Origin: Arthrobacter sp.
GTDB taxonomy: Bacteria; Actinomycetota; Actinomycetes; Actinomycetales; Micrococcaceae
Assembly (NCBI RefSeq): GCF_031179985.1
Contig: NZ_JAPSHJ010000009.1
Location: 1-64,000, forward strand
Direction of reading: 5' to 3'
DNA length: 64,000 nucleotides
The notes below the pieces were generated by a model. The model made no database searches. It was given only the letters and a program-made list of their open reading frames with translations, and was not told the DNA's origin. This document shows positions 49,649-59,664 of the stretch, one piece after another (the first letter of the stretch is position 1; each line of letters starts with the position of its first letter). The position numbers were made by a program, and so were the translations under genes.

Positions 49649-50094
49649 TTAGCAGAGCCCGTCTGGGCTTTGCCCTTTGCCTTCGCGGCGGAGCAATCAG
49701 GGCACAGACCGTAGATTTCCAACGTGTGGGCCACTTCGGTGAACCCGTGCTCCTTGGCGGTCTGTGCCGCCCACGTCTCAACTGCCGGTGCCTCGATCTC
49801 AACAGCCTTGCCGCAGTTCCGGCAGAGCAGGTGATGGTGGTGTTCAGTGACAGCGCACCGCCGGTACACGGCTTCCCCATCACCGCTGCGCAGCACGTCC
49901 ACCAGTCCCTCGTCCGCAAGCGATTGCAGAATGCGGTAGGCCGTGGCCAATGAAACCGAGGTTCCCTGGTTCTGCAGGATGCGGTAGAGCTCCTGCGTGC
50001 TGACGAAGTCGTTGAGCTGATCCAGAGCGGCGCTGACCGCGAGGCGCTGCTTCGTCACCCGCTGTTCTTTTCCAGCTGTGGCGCCCTGTGGCAT
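49645..50094 (-). CDS. zur: Fur-family zinc uptake regulator
   Basis: A 149-residue Fur-family repressor. VTKQRLAVSAAL and TVSLATAYRILQSLADEGLV-type sequence form the winged helix; HHHHLLCRNCG and LCPDC supply the regulatory and structural metal sites, with the two CxxC pairs typical of zinc-structured Zur. It is convergent with znuB and probably binds the palindrome before znuA when zinc is plentiful. Confidence 0.91.
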   Translation of the reverse strand: MPQGATAGKEQRVTKQRLAVSAALDQLNDFVSTQELYRILQNQGTSVSLATAYRILQSLADEGLVDVLRSGDGEAVYRRCAVTEHHHHLLCRNCGKAVEIEAPAVETWAAQTAKEHGFTEVAHTLEIYGLCPDCSAAKAKGKAQTGSAN

Positions 50095-50191
50095 GGGTTG
50101 AACTCGCTTCCCTCAAGGGATGGTGGCAAAGTTCAAGATTACCAGCCGCGGGTTCGTGGACAGGGCGATGCCAAATATCTAGGCTGACCGG

Positions 50192-50848
50192 ATGAAGCTG
50201 ACCAAATACTCCCACGCCTGTGTCCGCCTCGAAAAGGATGGCCTGGCCCTGGTTCTCGATCCCGGAACCTACTCTGAATCACAACAGGCTTTGGAGGGCG
50301 CTCATGCGGTGCTTATCACCCACGAGCACCCGGACCATGTAGACGTTCCGGTGGTGGCAGCTGCACTCAGCGAGAATCATTCACTCCAGCTGCACGCGCC
50401 TGCGGGTGTGGCGGCCCGGCTGCGTGAGGAGGCCCCGGCGGCGGGATCACGGATTCACACGGCCGAACCCGGCACCGATTTCCGTGCAGCAGGTTTTGAT
50501 GTCAAAACGTTCGGCGGCCAGCATGCACTCATCCATCCGCAGATCCCCATCGTCGCAAACGTGGGTTACCTTATCGATTCCAACGTCTACCATCCCGGGG
50601 ATTCGTTCATCATCCCGGATGGGGTGAGCGTCGGGACACTGCTGGTTCCGATTCACGCGCCGTGGAGCAAGATCGGCGAAGTGGTGGATTTTGTGGTTGG
50701 CGTTCGGGCTCCCAAAGCCTTTCCGATCCATGATGCCCTCCTGAACGAAACAGGCCTCGGACTGGTGGAGGGCCATGTGAAGCGTATTGGAGCCAAATAC
50801 GGCACTGAATACGTTCACCTCTCCAGCGGGGAATCAGTAGAGGTGTAG
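50192..50848 (+). CDS. MBL-fold metal-dependent hydrolase
   Basis: A 218-residue metallo-beta-lactamase-fold protein of the UlaG/L-ascorbate-6-phosphate-lactonase-like group. THEHPDHVD is the HxHxDH metal motif; further ligands are probably in FGGQHA, YHPGDSF and PIHD. Substrate unknown. Only about 100 bases separate it from the divergent zur gene. Confidence 0.87.
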   Translation: MKLTKYSHACVRLEKDGLALVLDPGTYSESQQALEGAHAVLITHEHPDHVDVPVVAAALSENHSLQLHAPAGVAARLREEAPAAGSRIHTAEPGTDFRAAGFDVKTFGGQHALIHPQIPIVANVGYLIDSNVYHPGDSFIIPDGVSVGTLLVPIHAPWSKIGEVVDFVVGVRAPKAFPIHDALLNETGLGLVEGHVKRIGAKYGTEYVHLSSGESVEV

Positions 50849-50888
50849 CCCTCCCGTTTGTACAGCGCGGGCGTCAGTGGATCCCGCC

Positions 50889-50938
50889 AAGCGCTCCAGA
50901 CACCGGAATCCCCGCTAAGCGCTCCAGACGCCGGAGTC
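50889..50938. repeat. Imperfect direct repeat at the end of the cds1 gene
   Basis: AAGCGCTCCAGACACCGGAATC (50889-50910) is repeated as AAGCGCTCCAGACGCCGGAGTC (50917-50938) 28 bases later, 20 of 22 positions alike. One copy is the 3' end of the coding sequence, the other lies just after the stop, so the gene end appears to have been duplicated in tandem. Confidence 0.75.
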
Positions 50939-51997
50939 GAAGAATCTCCGGAGAGTCGTCTCGTGCGGAACAGGGTCGAGCCCTTGCATAGCCAACCACT
51001 CCGGGTTGTAGTAGCTGCCCGCATAGCGGTCACCGCCGTCGCACATCAATGACACAACGCTGCCGGTGCGGCCTTCCTGGACCATGGCTGCGATGAGTTG
51101 CCATACACCCCAGAGGTTGGTCCCCGTGGAAGGGCCGGCGTGCAGCCCTGCGAGCCCGTGCAGGTGGCGCATGGCGGCGATGGAAGCGGCGTCCGGCACC
51201 TGGATCATGTGATCGATGACGCCGGGAACAAAGCTTGGTTCCATGCGCGGCCGCCCGATCCCTTCAATCCGGGAGGGGAGGCCCGTTGCCTTCTCGCCAG
51301 CGCTGTCGTGCCAGGCCGGGTAGAAGGCGGAATTCTCGGGATCCACCACGGCCAGGCGGGTCCCGTAACAGTGATAGCGGAGGTACCGGCCGATTGTGGC
51401 GCTGGTACCACCCGTTCCTGCTCCCACCACAATCCACGCGGGGATGGGATGCTCCTCGAGAGCCAGTTGCCCGAATATCGACTCGGCAATGTTGTTGTTG
51501 CCGCGCCAGTCCGTCGCACGTTCGGCATAGGTGAACTGATCCATGTAGTGGCCCTTGGCGGTGTGAGCCACCTCGGCGGCCGTTGCGTAGACTTCGGAGG
51601 CGTGGTCCACGAGGAGGCAGGACCCGCCAAACTGTTCGATGAGCGCTATCTTCTCGGGACTTGTGGTCCGGGCCATCACTGCGATGAAGGGAAGTCCCAG
51701 CAGTTGGGCGAAGTACGCCTCGGAGACCGCTGTGCTGCCGCTTGAAGCCTCGACGATGGTGGTGTCTTCCTTGATCCAGCCGTTGACCAGGCCGAACAGG
51801 AAAAGGGACCGTGCCAACCGGTGCTTGAGGCTACCGGACCTGTGAGTGGATTCATCCTTGAGGTATAACTGCACGCCCCAGTGCTCCGGCAGGGGCACAG
51901 AATAGAGGTGGGTGTCGGCAGACCGGTTGTTCTCGGCGTTGATCCGCCGGACGGCTTCATTTGCCCACGTTCGGTCCGGGCTGAGCGGTTGTTTCAC
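50915..51997 (-). CDS. cds1: Cds1-like L-cysteine desulfhydrase (cysteine synthase fold)
   Basis: A 360-residue PLP enzyme of the cysteine synthase/cystathionine beta-synthase fold. [11 protein letters not shown] holds the Schiff-base lysine, [10 protein letters not shown] the substrate loop, and [14 protein letters not shown] the phosphate-binding loop. The overall layout, including the C-terminal [12 protein letters not shown], fits mycobacterial Cds1, which releases hydrogen sulfide, pyruvate and ammonia from cysteine. It is divergent from a sulfurtransferase gene. Confidence 0.85.
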   Translation of the reverse strand: MKQPLSPDRTWANEAVRRINAENNRSADTHLYSVPLPEHWGVQLYLKDESTHRSGSLKHRLARSLFLFGLVNGWIKEDTTIVEASSGSTAVSEAYFAQLLGLPFIAVMARTTSPEKIALIEQFGGSCLLVDHASEVYATAAEVAHTAKGHYMDQFTYAERATDWRGNNNIAESIFGQLALEEHPIPAWIVVGAGTGGTSATIGRYLRYHCYGTRLAVVDPENSAFYPAWHDSAGEKATGLPSRIEGIGRPRMEPSFVPGVIDHMIQVPDAASIAAMRHLHGLAGLHAGPSTGTNLWGVWQLIAAMVQEGRTGSVVSLMCDGGDRYAGSYYNPEWLAMQGLDPVPHETTLRRFFDSGVWSA

Positions 51998-52079
51998 TGC
52001 TCCAGCCTACCGGGACCGTGACGTGCCCCTGTGGTTAGAGTGGGGTGGCTGTTACGGGATTCTGAACGAAGGAGATTCG

Positions 52080-52943
52080 ATGAAGACGCTGGTGGACGTG
52101 TCCTGGCTGAAGGAGCGGATGGCCGCCGGTGGCCCCGTTGTTCTGCTGGATGTGCGGTGGGCTCTGGGGGACCCGCACGGCCACGAACACTACCTCGAGG
52201 AACACATCCCCGGTGCGCTGTATGTGGACCTGCCCACCCAGCTGGCCGCCCCTGCTGATCCCCGGCGGGGACGCCACCCTTTACCGCCGTTGACCCGGTT
52301 CCAGGAGTCCGCCCGCAGTTGGGGAATCCGGAACAATGACGTTGTGGTTGCCTACGACGACAGCGGGAACATGGCCGCAGCGCGGCTCTGGTGGCTGCTC
52401 AGGTACGCCGGCTTCCCGAACGTCTTCCTGCTCGACGGCGGCCTGACGGCATGGAACGGTGCAGGATTCCCTGTCGAAGGGGGAGACAGGCAGGCCGCGC
52501 CCGGCGATGTCACTCTGGCAGAAGGGGCCATGCCGGTCATTGGCTCCGCTGAGGCTTCCCGCTGGCACCAGTCCGGGGTCCTGCTGGACGCCCGCGCGGG
52601 GGAGCGGTACCGGGGTGAGTTCGAACCCGTAGACCCACGGGCGGGCCACATCCCCGGTGCGGTAAGTGCACCGGCTACCGGGAATCTCGACGACGACGGG
52701 CGCTTCCTTCCCGCGGCGGAGCTCAAGGAGCGTTTTGCCGGCCTTGGCATCGCGCCTGAGGCATCTGTCGCAGTGTATTGCGGCTCAGGCGTTACAGCGG
52801 CCCACGAGGTAGCCGCCCTCGAGATTGCCGGGATCACCGCTGCGCTCTTTCCCGGCTCGTTTTCTGAATGGTCCGGCAATTCCGACAACGAAGTGGCAAC
52901 CGGCCCTGAACCCGGCGGGACGGCCACTAGCCAGACTGTTTGA
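52080..52943 (+). CDS. Two-domain rhodanese-type sulfurtransferase
   Basis: A 287-residue protein with two rhodanese domains: an inactive N-terminal one (VVLLDVRWALGDPHG, HIPGALYVDLPTQL) and a C-terminal one with the active cysteine in VYCGSGVTAAHE. The CGSGVTA loop fits 3-mercaptopyruvate or thiosulfate sulfurtransferases (SseA type). The ATG at 52080 follows GAAGGAG. Its placement opposite the cysteine desulfhydrase suggests a shared role in cysteine sulfur handling. Confidence 0.92.
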   Translation: MKTLVDVSWLKERMAAGGPVVLLDVRWALGDPHGHEHYLEEHIPGALYVDLPTQLAAPADPRRGRHPLPPLTRFQESARSWGIRNNDVVVAYDDSGNMAAARLWWLLRYAGFPNVFLLDGGLTAWNGAGFPVEGGDRQAAPGDVTLAEGAMPVIGSAEASRWHQSGVLLDARAGERYRGEFEPVDPRAGHIPGAVSAPATGNLDDDGRFLPAAELKERFAGLGIAPEASVAVYCGSGVTAAHEVAALEIAGITAALFPGSFSEWSGNSDNEVATGPEPGGTATSQTV

Positions 52944-53002
52944 TGACCCTGGTGTTGCCCGGTGATTGGAAATTCTGCCGCTGCCGGGAGTAGCGTCACA
53001 CT

Positions 53003-54157
53003 ATGACCCCAGGACGCCCCTCTCCGCCGCCCCTCGCCAAGCCGCTGCCACCTCTTGATCCTTCCGCTTCTTCGGCAGATGCCCGGTTGGCTTCCGGTTA
53101 TGGTGCCCACTCCAGTGACGGAGGCCTCGTCCCGCTGACGGTCTCCCGGCGCCCACCCAAGGAAGATGATGTCGAAATTGCCATCGAATTCTGCGGGCTG
53201 TGCCATTCGGATGTGCATGCCACAAGGGGAGAGTGGAGTGCACCGAAGTATCCGCTGGTTCCAGGCCACGAGATTGTGGGACGTGTCAGCGGCGTGGGGT
53301 CCGCCGTCGACGACTTCTCCATCGGGGACCTCGTGGGCGTCGGCTGCATGGTGGATTCCTGCCGGGAGTGTGAGAGCTGCCTTGACGGGTTCGAGCAGTA
53401 CTGCGAGAAGGGTCCGGTTGGCACCTACGGGGCCATCGATTCACGGAACCCTGGCACAATCACGCAAGGCGGTTACTCGTCCTCGGTGGTGGTAGACCGA
53501 CGCTATGTGCTGAGGGTGCCGGAGAATCTTGACCCGGCAGCCGTCGCACCGCTCCTTTGCGCGGGAATCACTACGTACTCACCGCTGCGGCACTTCGATG
53601 TTGAAGAGGGCGACGTCGTGGGCGTCGTGGGCCTCGGCGGACTCGGGCACATGGCCGTCAAGCTCGCCAAGGCCATGGGAGCCCAAGTAAAGGTCTTCAC
53701 CACTTCTGAAGCCAAGGTTGCGGCAGCCAAGGAGCTGGGGGCAGACGACGTCATTCTGTCCCGCGATGAAATCGCCATGAAAGCGGCCGCCGGAAGCATC
53801 GACGTCATCGTCGACACCGTCGCAGCTCCGCATGACCTCGGCCCGTATTTCCGGACCCTGCGTCTTGAAGGCGCGCTGTTCCAACTGGGTCTGCCCTCTG
53901 ATCCCATGCCGCCGGTCAATCCCTGGCACCTGATCCGCCGCCGGATCGCCTACTCCGGTTCCTACATTGGTGGCATTGCCGAAACCCAGGAGATGCTGGA
54001 CTTTTGTTCAGAGCACGGCGTTGTGTCCGACGTCGAAATCGTTTCAGCCGAACAACTCAACGACGCATATGACCGGATGGTGGCCGGCGACGTCAAGTAC
54101 CGCTTCGTCCTGGACAACAAGACCCTCCCGGCTCCGGCAGCAAAGGCAGACGCATGA
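53003..54157 (+). CDS. Zinc-dependent NAD(P) alcohol dehydrogenase, CAD-like
   Basis: A 384-residue medium-chain dehydrogenase. EFCGLCHSDVH and PLVPGHEIVG hold the catalytic zinc ligands, the CRECESCLDGFEQYC stretch the structural zinc cysteines, and GVVGLGGLGHMAVKLAKAMG the cofactor loop. It is closest to the YahK/AdhC cinnamyl-alcohol-dehydrogenase-like group that reduces diverse aldehydes. The stop overlaps the next start (ATGA). Confidence 0.91.
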   Translation: MTPGRPSPPPLAKPLPPLDPSASSADARLASGYGAHSSDGGLVPLTVSRRPPKEDDVEIAIEFCGLCHSDVHATRGEWSAPKYPLVPGHEIVGRVSGVGSAVDDFSIGDLVGVGCMVDSCRECESCLDGFEQYCEKGPVGTYGAIDSRNPGTITQGGYSSSVVVDRRYVLRVPENLDPAAVAPLLCAGITTYSPLRHFDVEEGDVVGVVGLGGLGHMAVKLAKAMGAQVKVFTTSEAKVAAAKELGADDVILSRDEIAMKAAAGSIDVIVDTVAAPHDLGPYFRTLRLEGALFQLGLPSDPMPPVNPWHLIRRRIAYSGSYIGGIAETQEMLDFCSEHGVVSDVEIVSAEQLNDAYDRMVAGDVKYRFVLDNKTLPAPAAKADA

Positions 54158-54582
54158 GCAGCATCTTCACCAAAATTATCAACGGCGAGATCCCCGGGCG
54201 GTTCGTCTGGCGTGACGAGGACGTGGTTGCCTTCCTGACCATGGGTCCGCTTGCCGACGGCCACACCCTGGTTGTCCCCGTTGAAGAGGTGGACCGCTGG
54301 ACGGATGCCCGGCCGGAGGTTCTTTCCCGGACCATGGACGTCGCGCAGAAAATCGGTGCGGCCCAAGTGGACGTCTTCGGATCGGCCCGGGCGGGGCTAC
54401 TGATCGCAGGCTACGAAGTTCACCACCTGCACGTGCACGTGTGGCCTTCGAATTCGATGGCGGACTACGATTTCGGGTCGGTGAACCAGAACCCGGATCC
54501 TGCCCAGCTGGACGCGAACGCGGAAAAACTCCGTGAGGGCTTGCGGGCAGCGGGCTACTCCAGGAATGTTCCCGAGTCCTAG
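54154..54582 (+). CDS. HIT-family nucleotide-binding protein
   Basis: A 142-residue histidine-triad protein. SIFTKIINGEIPGRFVWRDE is the common N-terminus and VHHLHVHVWP carries the HxHxHxx catalytic triad. HIT proteins hydrolyse nucleotide-phosphoramidate or nucleotide-ester substrates. It overlaps the dehydrogenase gene by four bases and is convergent with, and overlaps by four bases, the helicase gene. Confidence 0.92.
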   Translation: MSSIFTKIINGEIPGRFVWRDEDVVAFLTMGPLADGHTLVVPVEEVDRWTDARPEVLSRTMDVAQKIGAAQVDVFGSARAGLLIAGYEVHHLHVHVWPSNSMADYDFGSVNQNPDPAQLDANAEKLREGLRAAGYSRNVPES

Positions 54583-57500
54583 GCCGGCGCCAACGCCTTG
54601 TTCAGCACGGCGCGGATCCTCTTCTCGGACACGGAATAGGCTGTGCCGAGTTCGACGGCGAAGAGGCTGACGCGCAACTCTTCGATCATCCAACGCACAC
54701 GGGTGAGTTCCTCCCCGACGCGTCGTCCCGGCAGCAAAGCCGAGACGGTGTCGTCGTAGTCATCCTCCAGTCCCTGGATCACGCCCATATTCAATGCATC
54801 GCGCTGGACGTTCCCCGGCAGCTTCTCCAGGCGCTTCTCAATAGCGGCCAGGTAGCGCGGCAGCTGGCTGAGCTGGGCGTAACCCGTTTTAGCCACAAAA
54901 CCCGGGTAGACCAGTTGCTCAAGCTGGCTCCTGATGTCGTTGAGCGAACTGATCAGTGCCAGGCTGGTGGTGCCCTTCAGCTGCTTCCTGATACGACCGG
55001 TACTGGACAGGATGCGCTCCACAATGGCGGTGACGGTGAAGACAGTGTCGATCAGATCGGCCCGCACTTGCTCATAGAGAGACCTGAAGGACGCCTCGTC
55101 CCAGGGCAACTCTGCCGGCGTCAGCTTGTCAATGGCAGCCAGCGCGCAGTCGGCGATCAGTGCTGATACCGAACCATGCGGATTCTGGCTGAACGTCAGT
55201 TTTTCCGTGTTACTCAAGTGCTCGAGGACGTAGCGGTCAGGGGAGGGAACTTTCAAGGCGAGGAGACGAATGACGCCGCCCCGCATGGCTTCCCGCTGCT
55301 CGGATTCAGTCTGGAACACCTTGAGCGCCGCCGACTGCCCCTCGTCCACCAACGCGGGATAGCCTGTGACGGTGTGACCGTTGACAGTGCCCTTAACTTC
55401 CTGCGGCAGAGTCCCAATGGTCCAGTCGGTGAGACCTGACTGCTCGGCTATGCCCTGGGTGCTTCCATCCTTGCCGGCCGCATCGTGGACCGGGACGTTC
55501 CGGCCGGAGATACCCTTGCCGGACCCGCCCTTGCCATTGGCGGACGCTCCGGTTTCTGCCCGCTTCGACGTCGCGTTGGCGGAGCGGGATGGGCTTGCGC
55601 CACTTCCAGGCGCCGTCGTGCGGGGCGTCGCCCCGAGGGATTCGGCAATGGCACGGCGCGTTGCCGGGGCGAGGCGCTCTTGCAGGACCTTGAGGTCCTT
55701 TCCTTCGTCGAGCACCTTGCCGTGCGAATCCACCACACGGAAGCTCACCCGAAGGTGTGATGGAACGGCGTCCCAGTTCCAGGATCCCGGCGGAATGGCT
55801 TGGCCCCGGATGCGTCGGAGAGCCAGCTCCAGCGAGGGCTCAAGCTCATCTGCAGCCGGATCGAAGTCGCGCTCCAATGCTGCGACAGCCTGCCGTGCGA
55901 CGTCCGGTGCGGGAACAAAGTTTTTGCGGATGTTCTTTGGCAGCGACTTTATGAGCGCCGTCACGAGTTCAACACGCTGGCCAGGAATGAGCCAGCGGAA
56001 GGGCGCGTCATCGAGTTGGTTCAGGAAAAGGACAGGAACTTCGGCAGTAACGCCGTCTGACGGATTGGGAGGGGAACCCGGAGCGACCGGATGGAATTCG
56101 TAACTGAGCGGAAGCTCAAACCCCTTGTGCTGCAGAGTCTTCGGGTATGCGGATTCATCGAGGGCATCAGCGTCCTCGCTGATGAGCAGCGATTGGTCGA
56201 AGTCCAGCAGTTGGGGATCCTGCTGCCTGGCGTCCTTCCACCATTTATCGAAGTGGCGCTCGGACACCACCTCTTTGCCGATCCGGGCGTCATAGAACTC
56301 AAACAGTGTCTCGTCGTCGACCAGGATGTCCCGGCGACGCATCCGCGCCTCCAGCTCCTCGATTTCCTGGAGGAGTGCTCTGTTCCGGTGGAAGAACTTG
56401 TGATGGGTCTGCCAGTCACCCTCCACCAGGGCATGGCGGATAAACAGTTCGCGGGACAGCTCCGGATCCACCCTGCCGTAATTGATCCGCCGGCTGGGAA
56501 TGATGGGAACGCCGTACAGGGTCACCTTTTCATGGGCCATCACGGCGCCCATCTTCTTGGACCAATGCGGCTCGCTGTAGCTTCGCTTTACCAGATCCGG
56601 CGCTACCTGCTCGGCCCAGAGCGGATCGAATTTGGCAGCCACCCTTGCCCAAAGGCGGCTTGTCTCAACCAGTTCGGCGGCCATTACGAACGTTGGCGAC
56701 TTCTTGAACAGTGCTGATCCAGGGAAGATGGCGAAGCGGCTGCCGCGGGCACCGGCGTATTCGCGCTTGCGTTCGTCCAGGATGCCGATGTGGCTGAGCA
56801 GCCCGGACAGCAGGCTGATGTGGATGCCCTCATGGTTGCCGACGGGATCGGCCAGCCGTTTGTTGTCCAGGCTGATTCCCAAGGGCCTTGCGAGCTGGCG
56901 GAGTTGGGCGAACAGATCCTGCCATTCCCGAACGCGGAGATAGTTGATGAACTCGGTCCGGCACAGCCGGCGGAACTGGGTGGACGAAAGTTCCTGCTGC
57001 TTTTCCTGAAGGTAGTTCCACAAGTTCAGGAAGCCCGTGAAATCGGAGTTTTCGTCCCGGAAACGGGCATGCTTCTCAGCCGCCAGTTGCTGCTTGTCGG
57101 TAGGGCGCTCGCGGGGATCCTGGATGGTGAGGGCCGCAGCGAGGATCATCACCTCACGGACGCAACCCCGCTTGCCTGCCTCGACGATCATGCGCCCCAG
57201 CCTCGGATCCACCGGAAGTTGCGCCAGCTTCTGCCCGACGGCGGTCAGCCCGCCCCCAGTCTGACCACGGCCGCCGCGGCTGGCATCGCCGTCTCCACCG
57301 CGGCCAGATCCACTGTTAGCGGCAGGGCCTGTGGTGACGGCAGGGTTCAGGGCGCCGAGTTCGCGGAGGAGGGTGACGCCGTCGTTGATGGCGCGCGAGT
57401 CCGGCGGTTCCACGAACGGGAAGCTCTCAACATCCTTGGGCCCGCGGGCCACTCCCATAGCGGTCATCTGGAGGATGACCGCGGCGAGGTTGGTGCGCAG

Positions 57501-58649
57501 GATTTCGGGGTCGGTGAACAGTGGCCTGGAATCGAAGTCTTCCTCGGAATACAGCCGGATGGCGATGCCGTCGGAGACACGGCCACACCGGCCCGAGCGC
57601 TGGTTTGCGGATGCCTGCGAGACGCGCTCGATCGGAAGACGCTGGACTTTGGTCCGGTGTGAGTACCGGGAGATGCGTGCCGTCCCGGTATCTATGACGT
57701 ATTTGATCCCGGGTACCGTCAGGGAAGTCTCGGCGACGTTGGTGGCGAGGACTATCCGCCGTTTGCTGCCGGGATGGAAAACCTTGTGCTGTTCCTGCAG
57801 GCTCAGCCTTGCGAACAGCGGGAGAACCTCAGTCCCTGCCAGCCGCCGGTTCCCCTGGATCCTGGCGTTGAGGGCTTCGGCTGCGTCACGAATCTCGCGC
57901 TCGCCGGAGAAGAAGATCAGGATGTCGCCGGGCGCCTCTGCAGCCAGCTCATCGACAGCATCGCACACGGCATCCAGGGGATCACGGTCTTCCTCGAGTG
58001 CGTCATCCGAGGTGTCTTCTTCCGATTCCCGCCCTGCAGGTTGGGACAAGGGCCGGTAGCGGATTTCGACCGGGAAGGTCCGTCCGGATACCTCGATAAT
58101 GGGGGAGGGCGCCTGCTCTGTGCCAAAGTGCTTCGCAAAGCGCTCAGGATCAATGGTGGCTGAAGTGATGATGATCTTCAGGTCAGGCCGTTGCGGAAGG
58201 ATCCTCTTGAGGTAGCCCAGGATGAAGTCGATGTTGAGGCTGCGCTCGTGGGCCTCGTCGATGATGATGGCGTTGTACTTGCGCAACAGTTTGTCCCGCT
58301 GGATTTCAGCGAGCAGGATGCCATCGGTCATAAGCTTGACCTTCGTGGACCTGCTCACCTCGCCTGTGAAGCGGACCTGGAAGCCTACCTCCTGGCCTAT
58401 TTCTACGCCCAGCTCCTCGGCGATGCGCTCAGCAACGGTGCGGGCAGCCAGCCGGCGCGGCTGGGTATGGCCGATCAGTCCGTTCTCCCCGAGTCCCAGC
58501 TCAAGGCACATCTTGGGAATCTGCGTGGTTTTTCCGGAGCCCGTTTCGCCGGCGATGATGGTTACCTGATTCGCGGCGATGGCCGCCATCAGATCCTCGC
58601 GGCGCTCGGATACCGGCAGCTCGGCGGGGTAGGAGATATGAAAAGTCAT
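54579..58649 (-). CDS. hrpA: ATP-dependent RNA helicase HrpA
   Basis: A 1356-residue DEAH-box helicase. GETGSGKT (34-41) is Walker A, followed by IIDEAHERS (motif II), ITSATI (motif III), VLATNVAETSLT and QRSGRCGR (motif VI), then winged-helix/ratchet/OB parts and the long C-terminal DUF3418-type region of the HrpA group. A Gly/Ser-rich insert (GRGGDGDASRGGRG) lies after the helicase core and another low-complexity segment near residue 1040. The ATG at 58649 lies 13 bases after the WYL regulator gene; the ribosome-binding site is weak. Confidence 0.94.
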   Translation of the reverse strand: MTFHISYPAELPVSERREDLMAAIAANQVTIIAGETGSGKTTQIPKMCLELGLGENGLIGHTQPRRLAARTVAERIAEELGVEIGQEVGFQVRFTGEVSRSTKVKLMTDGILLAEIQRDKLLRKYNAIIIDEAHERSLNIDFILGYLKRILPQRPDLKIIITSATIDPERFAKHFGTEQAPSPIIEVSGRTFPVEIRYRPLSQPAGRESEEDTSDDALEEDRDPLDAVCDAVDELAAEAPGDILIFFSGEREIRDAAEALNARIQGNRRLAGTEVLPLFARLSLQEQHKVFHPGSKRRIVLATNVAETSLTVPGIKYVIDTGTARISRYSHRTKVQRLPIERVSQASANQRSGRCGRVSDGIAIRLYSEEDFDSRPLFTDPEILRTNLAAVILQMTAMGVARGPKDVESFPFVEPPDSRAINDGVTLLRELGALNPAVTTGPAANSGSGRGGDGDASRGGRGQTGGGLTAVGQKLAQLPVDPRLGRMIVEAGKRGCVREVMILAAALTIQDPRERPTDKQQLAAEKHARFRDENSDFTGFLNLWNYLQEKQQELSSTQFRRLCRTEFINYLRVREWQDLFAQLRQLARPLGISLDNKRLADPVGNHEGIHISLLSGLLSHIGILDERKREYAGARGSRFAIFPGSALFKKSPTFVMAAELVETSRLWARVAAKFDPLWAEQVAPDLVKRSYSEPHWSKKMGAVMAHEKVTLYGVPIIPSRRINYGRVDPELSRELFIRHALVEGDWQTHHKFFHRNRALLQEIEELEARMRRRDILVDDETLFEFYDARIGKEVVSERHFDKWWKDARQQDPQLLDFDQSLLISEDADALDESAYPKTLQHKGFELPLSYEFHPVAPGSPPNPSDGVTAEVPVLFLNQLDDAPFRWLIPGQRVELVTALIKSLPKNIRKNFVPAPDVARQAVAALERDFDPAADELEPSLELALRRIRGQAIPPGSWNWDAVPSHLRVSFRVVDSHGKVLDEGKDLKVLQERLAPATRRAIAESLGATPRTTAPGSGASPSRSANATSKRAETGASANGKGGSGKGISGRNVPVHDAAGKDGSTQGIAEQSGLTDWTIGTLPQEVKGTVNGHTVTGYPALVDEGQSAALKVFQTESEQREAMRGGVIRLLALKVPSPDRYVLEHLSNTEKLTFSQNPHGSVSALIADCALAAIDKLTPAELPWDEASFRSLYEQVRADLIDTVFTVTAIVERILSSTGRIRKQLKGTTSLALISSLNDIRSQLEQLVYPGFVAKTGYAQLSQLPRYLAAIEKRLEKLPGNVQRDALNMGVIQGLEDDYDDTVSALLPGRRVGEELTRVRWMIEELRVSLFAVELGTAYSVSEKRIRAVLNKALAPA

Positions 58650-58662
58650 GGCTGGAAACAGT

Positions 58663-59664
58663 CTACTGCTGAGCAGGGAACCGCTCGTTTTCCTCAGACG
58701 CCGGAAGTCCGCCAGCTGCCGCCTGGATAAGCCGCTCGGCGACTGCGCGTGCATGGTCCCGGAATTCCGCAGGGGAGAGGATCTCGAAGTCCATGCCCAG
58801 GGACGCCAAATGGGCGGCAGGAGTCTCCAGCCTGTCCCAGCCCGCGCGGAGAATGGTCCTGTCCTCTCCTTCTGCGCTCAGGCTTGCCGTGTGCGGGCCC
58901 ACGAGGGCGGCTACTTCATGGACCGGAGCATGGAGCCGGACCACCACGTCATATTTGTAGGGCGACCGGGTGATGGATTCCTGGACATAGGCGGCAATGT
59001 CCTTCGCGGGCAATTGCCGGGGAACAAACCGCTTGCGCTCAGTGGGCATGGAGGAAATCCTGTCGGCGCGGAATGTACGCCAGTCCTCCCTTTCTGTATC
59101 CCATGCCACGAAGTACCAGCGGCGCCCGGTGTCCACCAGCCGGTAGGGCTCCACAAGACGGCGGCCGGTGCCGCCGTCGGCCTTTGTGTAGTCAAAGCTC
59201 AGTTCGCGGTGGTCCGTGATGGCTGCCGAGATCGCAGTCAGCTGCATGGGATCGACAGGCGCCGCATCGCTGGGAAGGGTGGTGACGGTGTTTTTCAGGG
59301 CAGCGAACCGGCGTCGCAGCCGCGAGGGAAGAACCTGCTCGAGCTTGGCCAAGGCACGAACGGACGACTCGCCTATCCCGGCCACCGGGCCGGCAGCGAC
59401 GGCACCGAGCCCCAGGGCGACAGCCAGAGCCTCGTCGTCGTCCAGCAGGAGGGGAGGCAGTTCGGCGCCGGGACCGAGTTGATATCCGCCCGCGATTCCC
59501 GGTGATGCGTGGATCGGATAGCCGAGGGTCCGGAGTTTGCCGATATCGCGCCGGATGGTCCTCTCCGTCACCTGCATCCGCTCGGCCAGGGCGGGTCCAG
59601 TCCACTCCCGGCGGATCTGAAGCAGCGAAAGCAGTTGGAGGAGGCGGGCAGAGGTCTGGATCAT
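58663..59664 (-). CDS. YafY-type regulator with HTH and WYL domains
   Basis: A 333-residue regulator. The N-terminal helix-turn-helix (RLLQLLSLLQIRREWTGPALAER, TERTIRRDI) precedes a WYL domain (about 140-230) in which the signature reads RRWYFVAWD, and a C-terminal WCX extension. WYL proteins usually sense a nucleic-acid or nucleotide ligand. It is immediately upstream of hrpA on the same strand. Confidence 0.91.
   Translation of the reverse strand: MIQTSARLLQLLSLLQIRREWTGPALAERMQVTERTIRRDIGKLRTLGYPIHASPGIAGGYQLGPGAELPPLLLDDDEALAVALGLGAVAAGPVAGIGESSVRALAKLEQVLPSRLRRRFAALKNTVTTLPSDAAPVDPMQLTAISAAITDHRELSFDYTKADGGTGRRLVEPYRLVDTGRRWYFVAWDTEREDWRTFRADRISSMPTERKRFVPRQLPAKDIAAYVQESITRSPYKYDVVVRLHAPVHEVAALVGPHTASLSAEGEDRTILRAGWDRLETPAAHLASLGMDFEILSPAEFRDHARAVAERLIQAAAGGLPASEENERFPAQQ

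Noticed and set aside
56790..57662. Plus-strand frame of 290 codons opposite hrpA
   Set aside because: No recognisable motifs, and it lies within the conserved HrpA coding sequence on the other strand.
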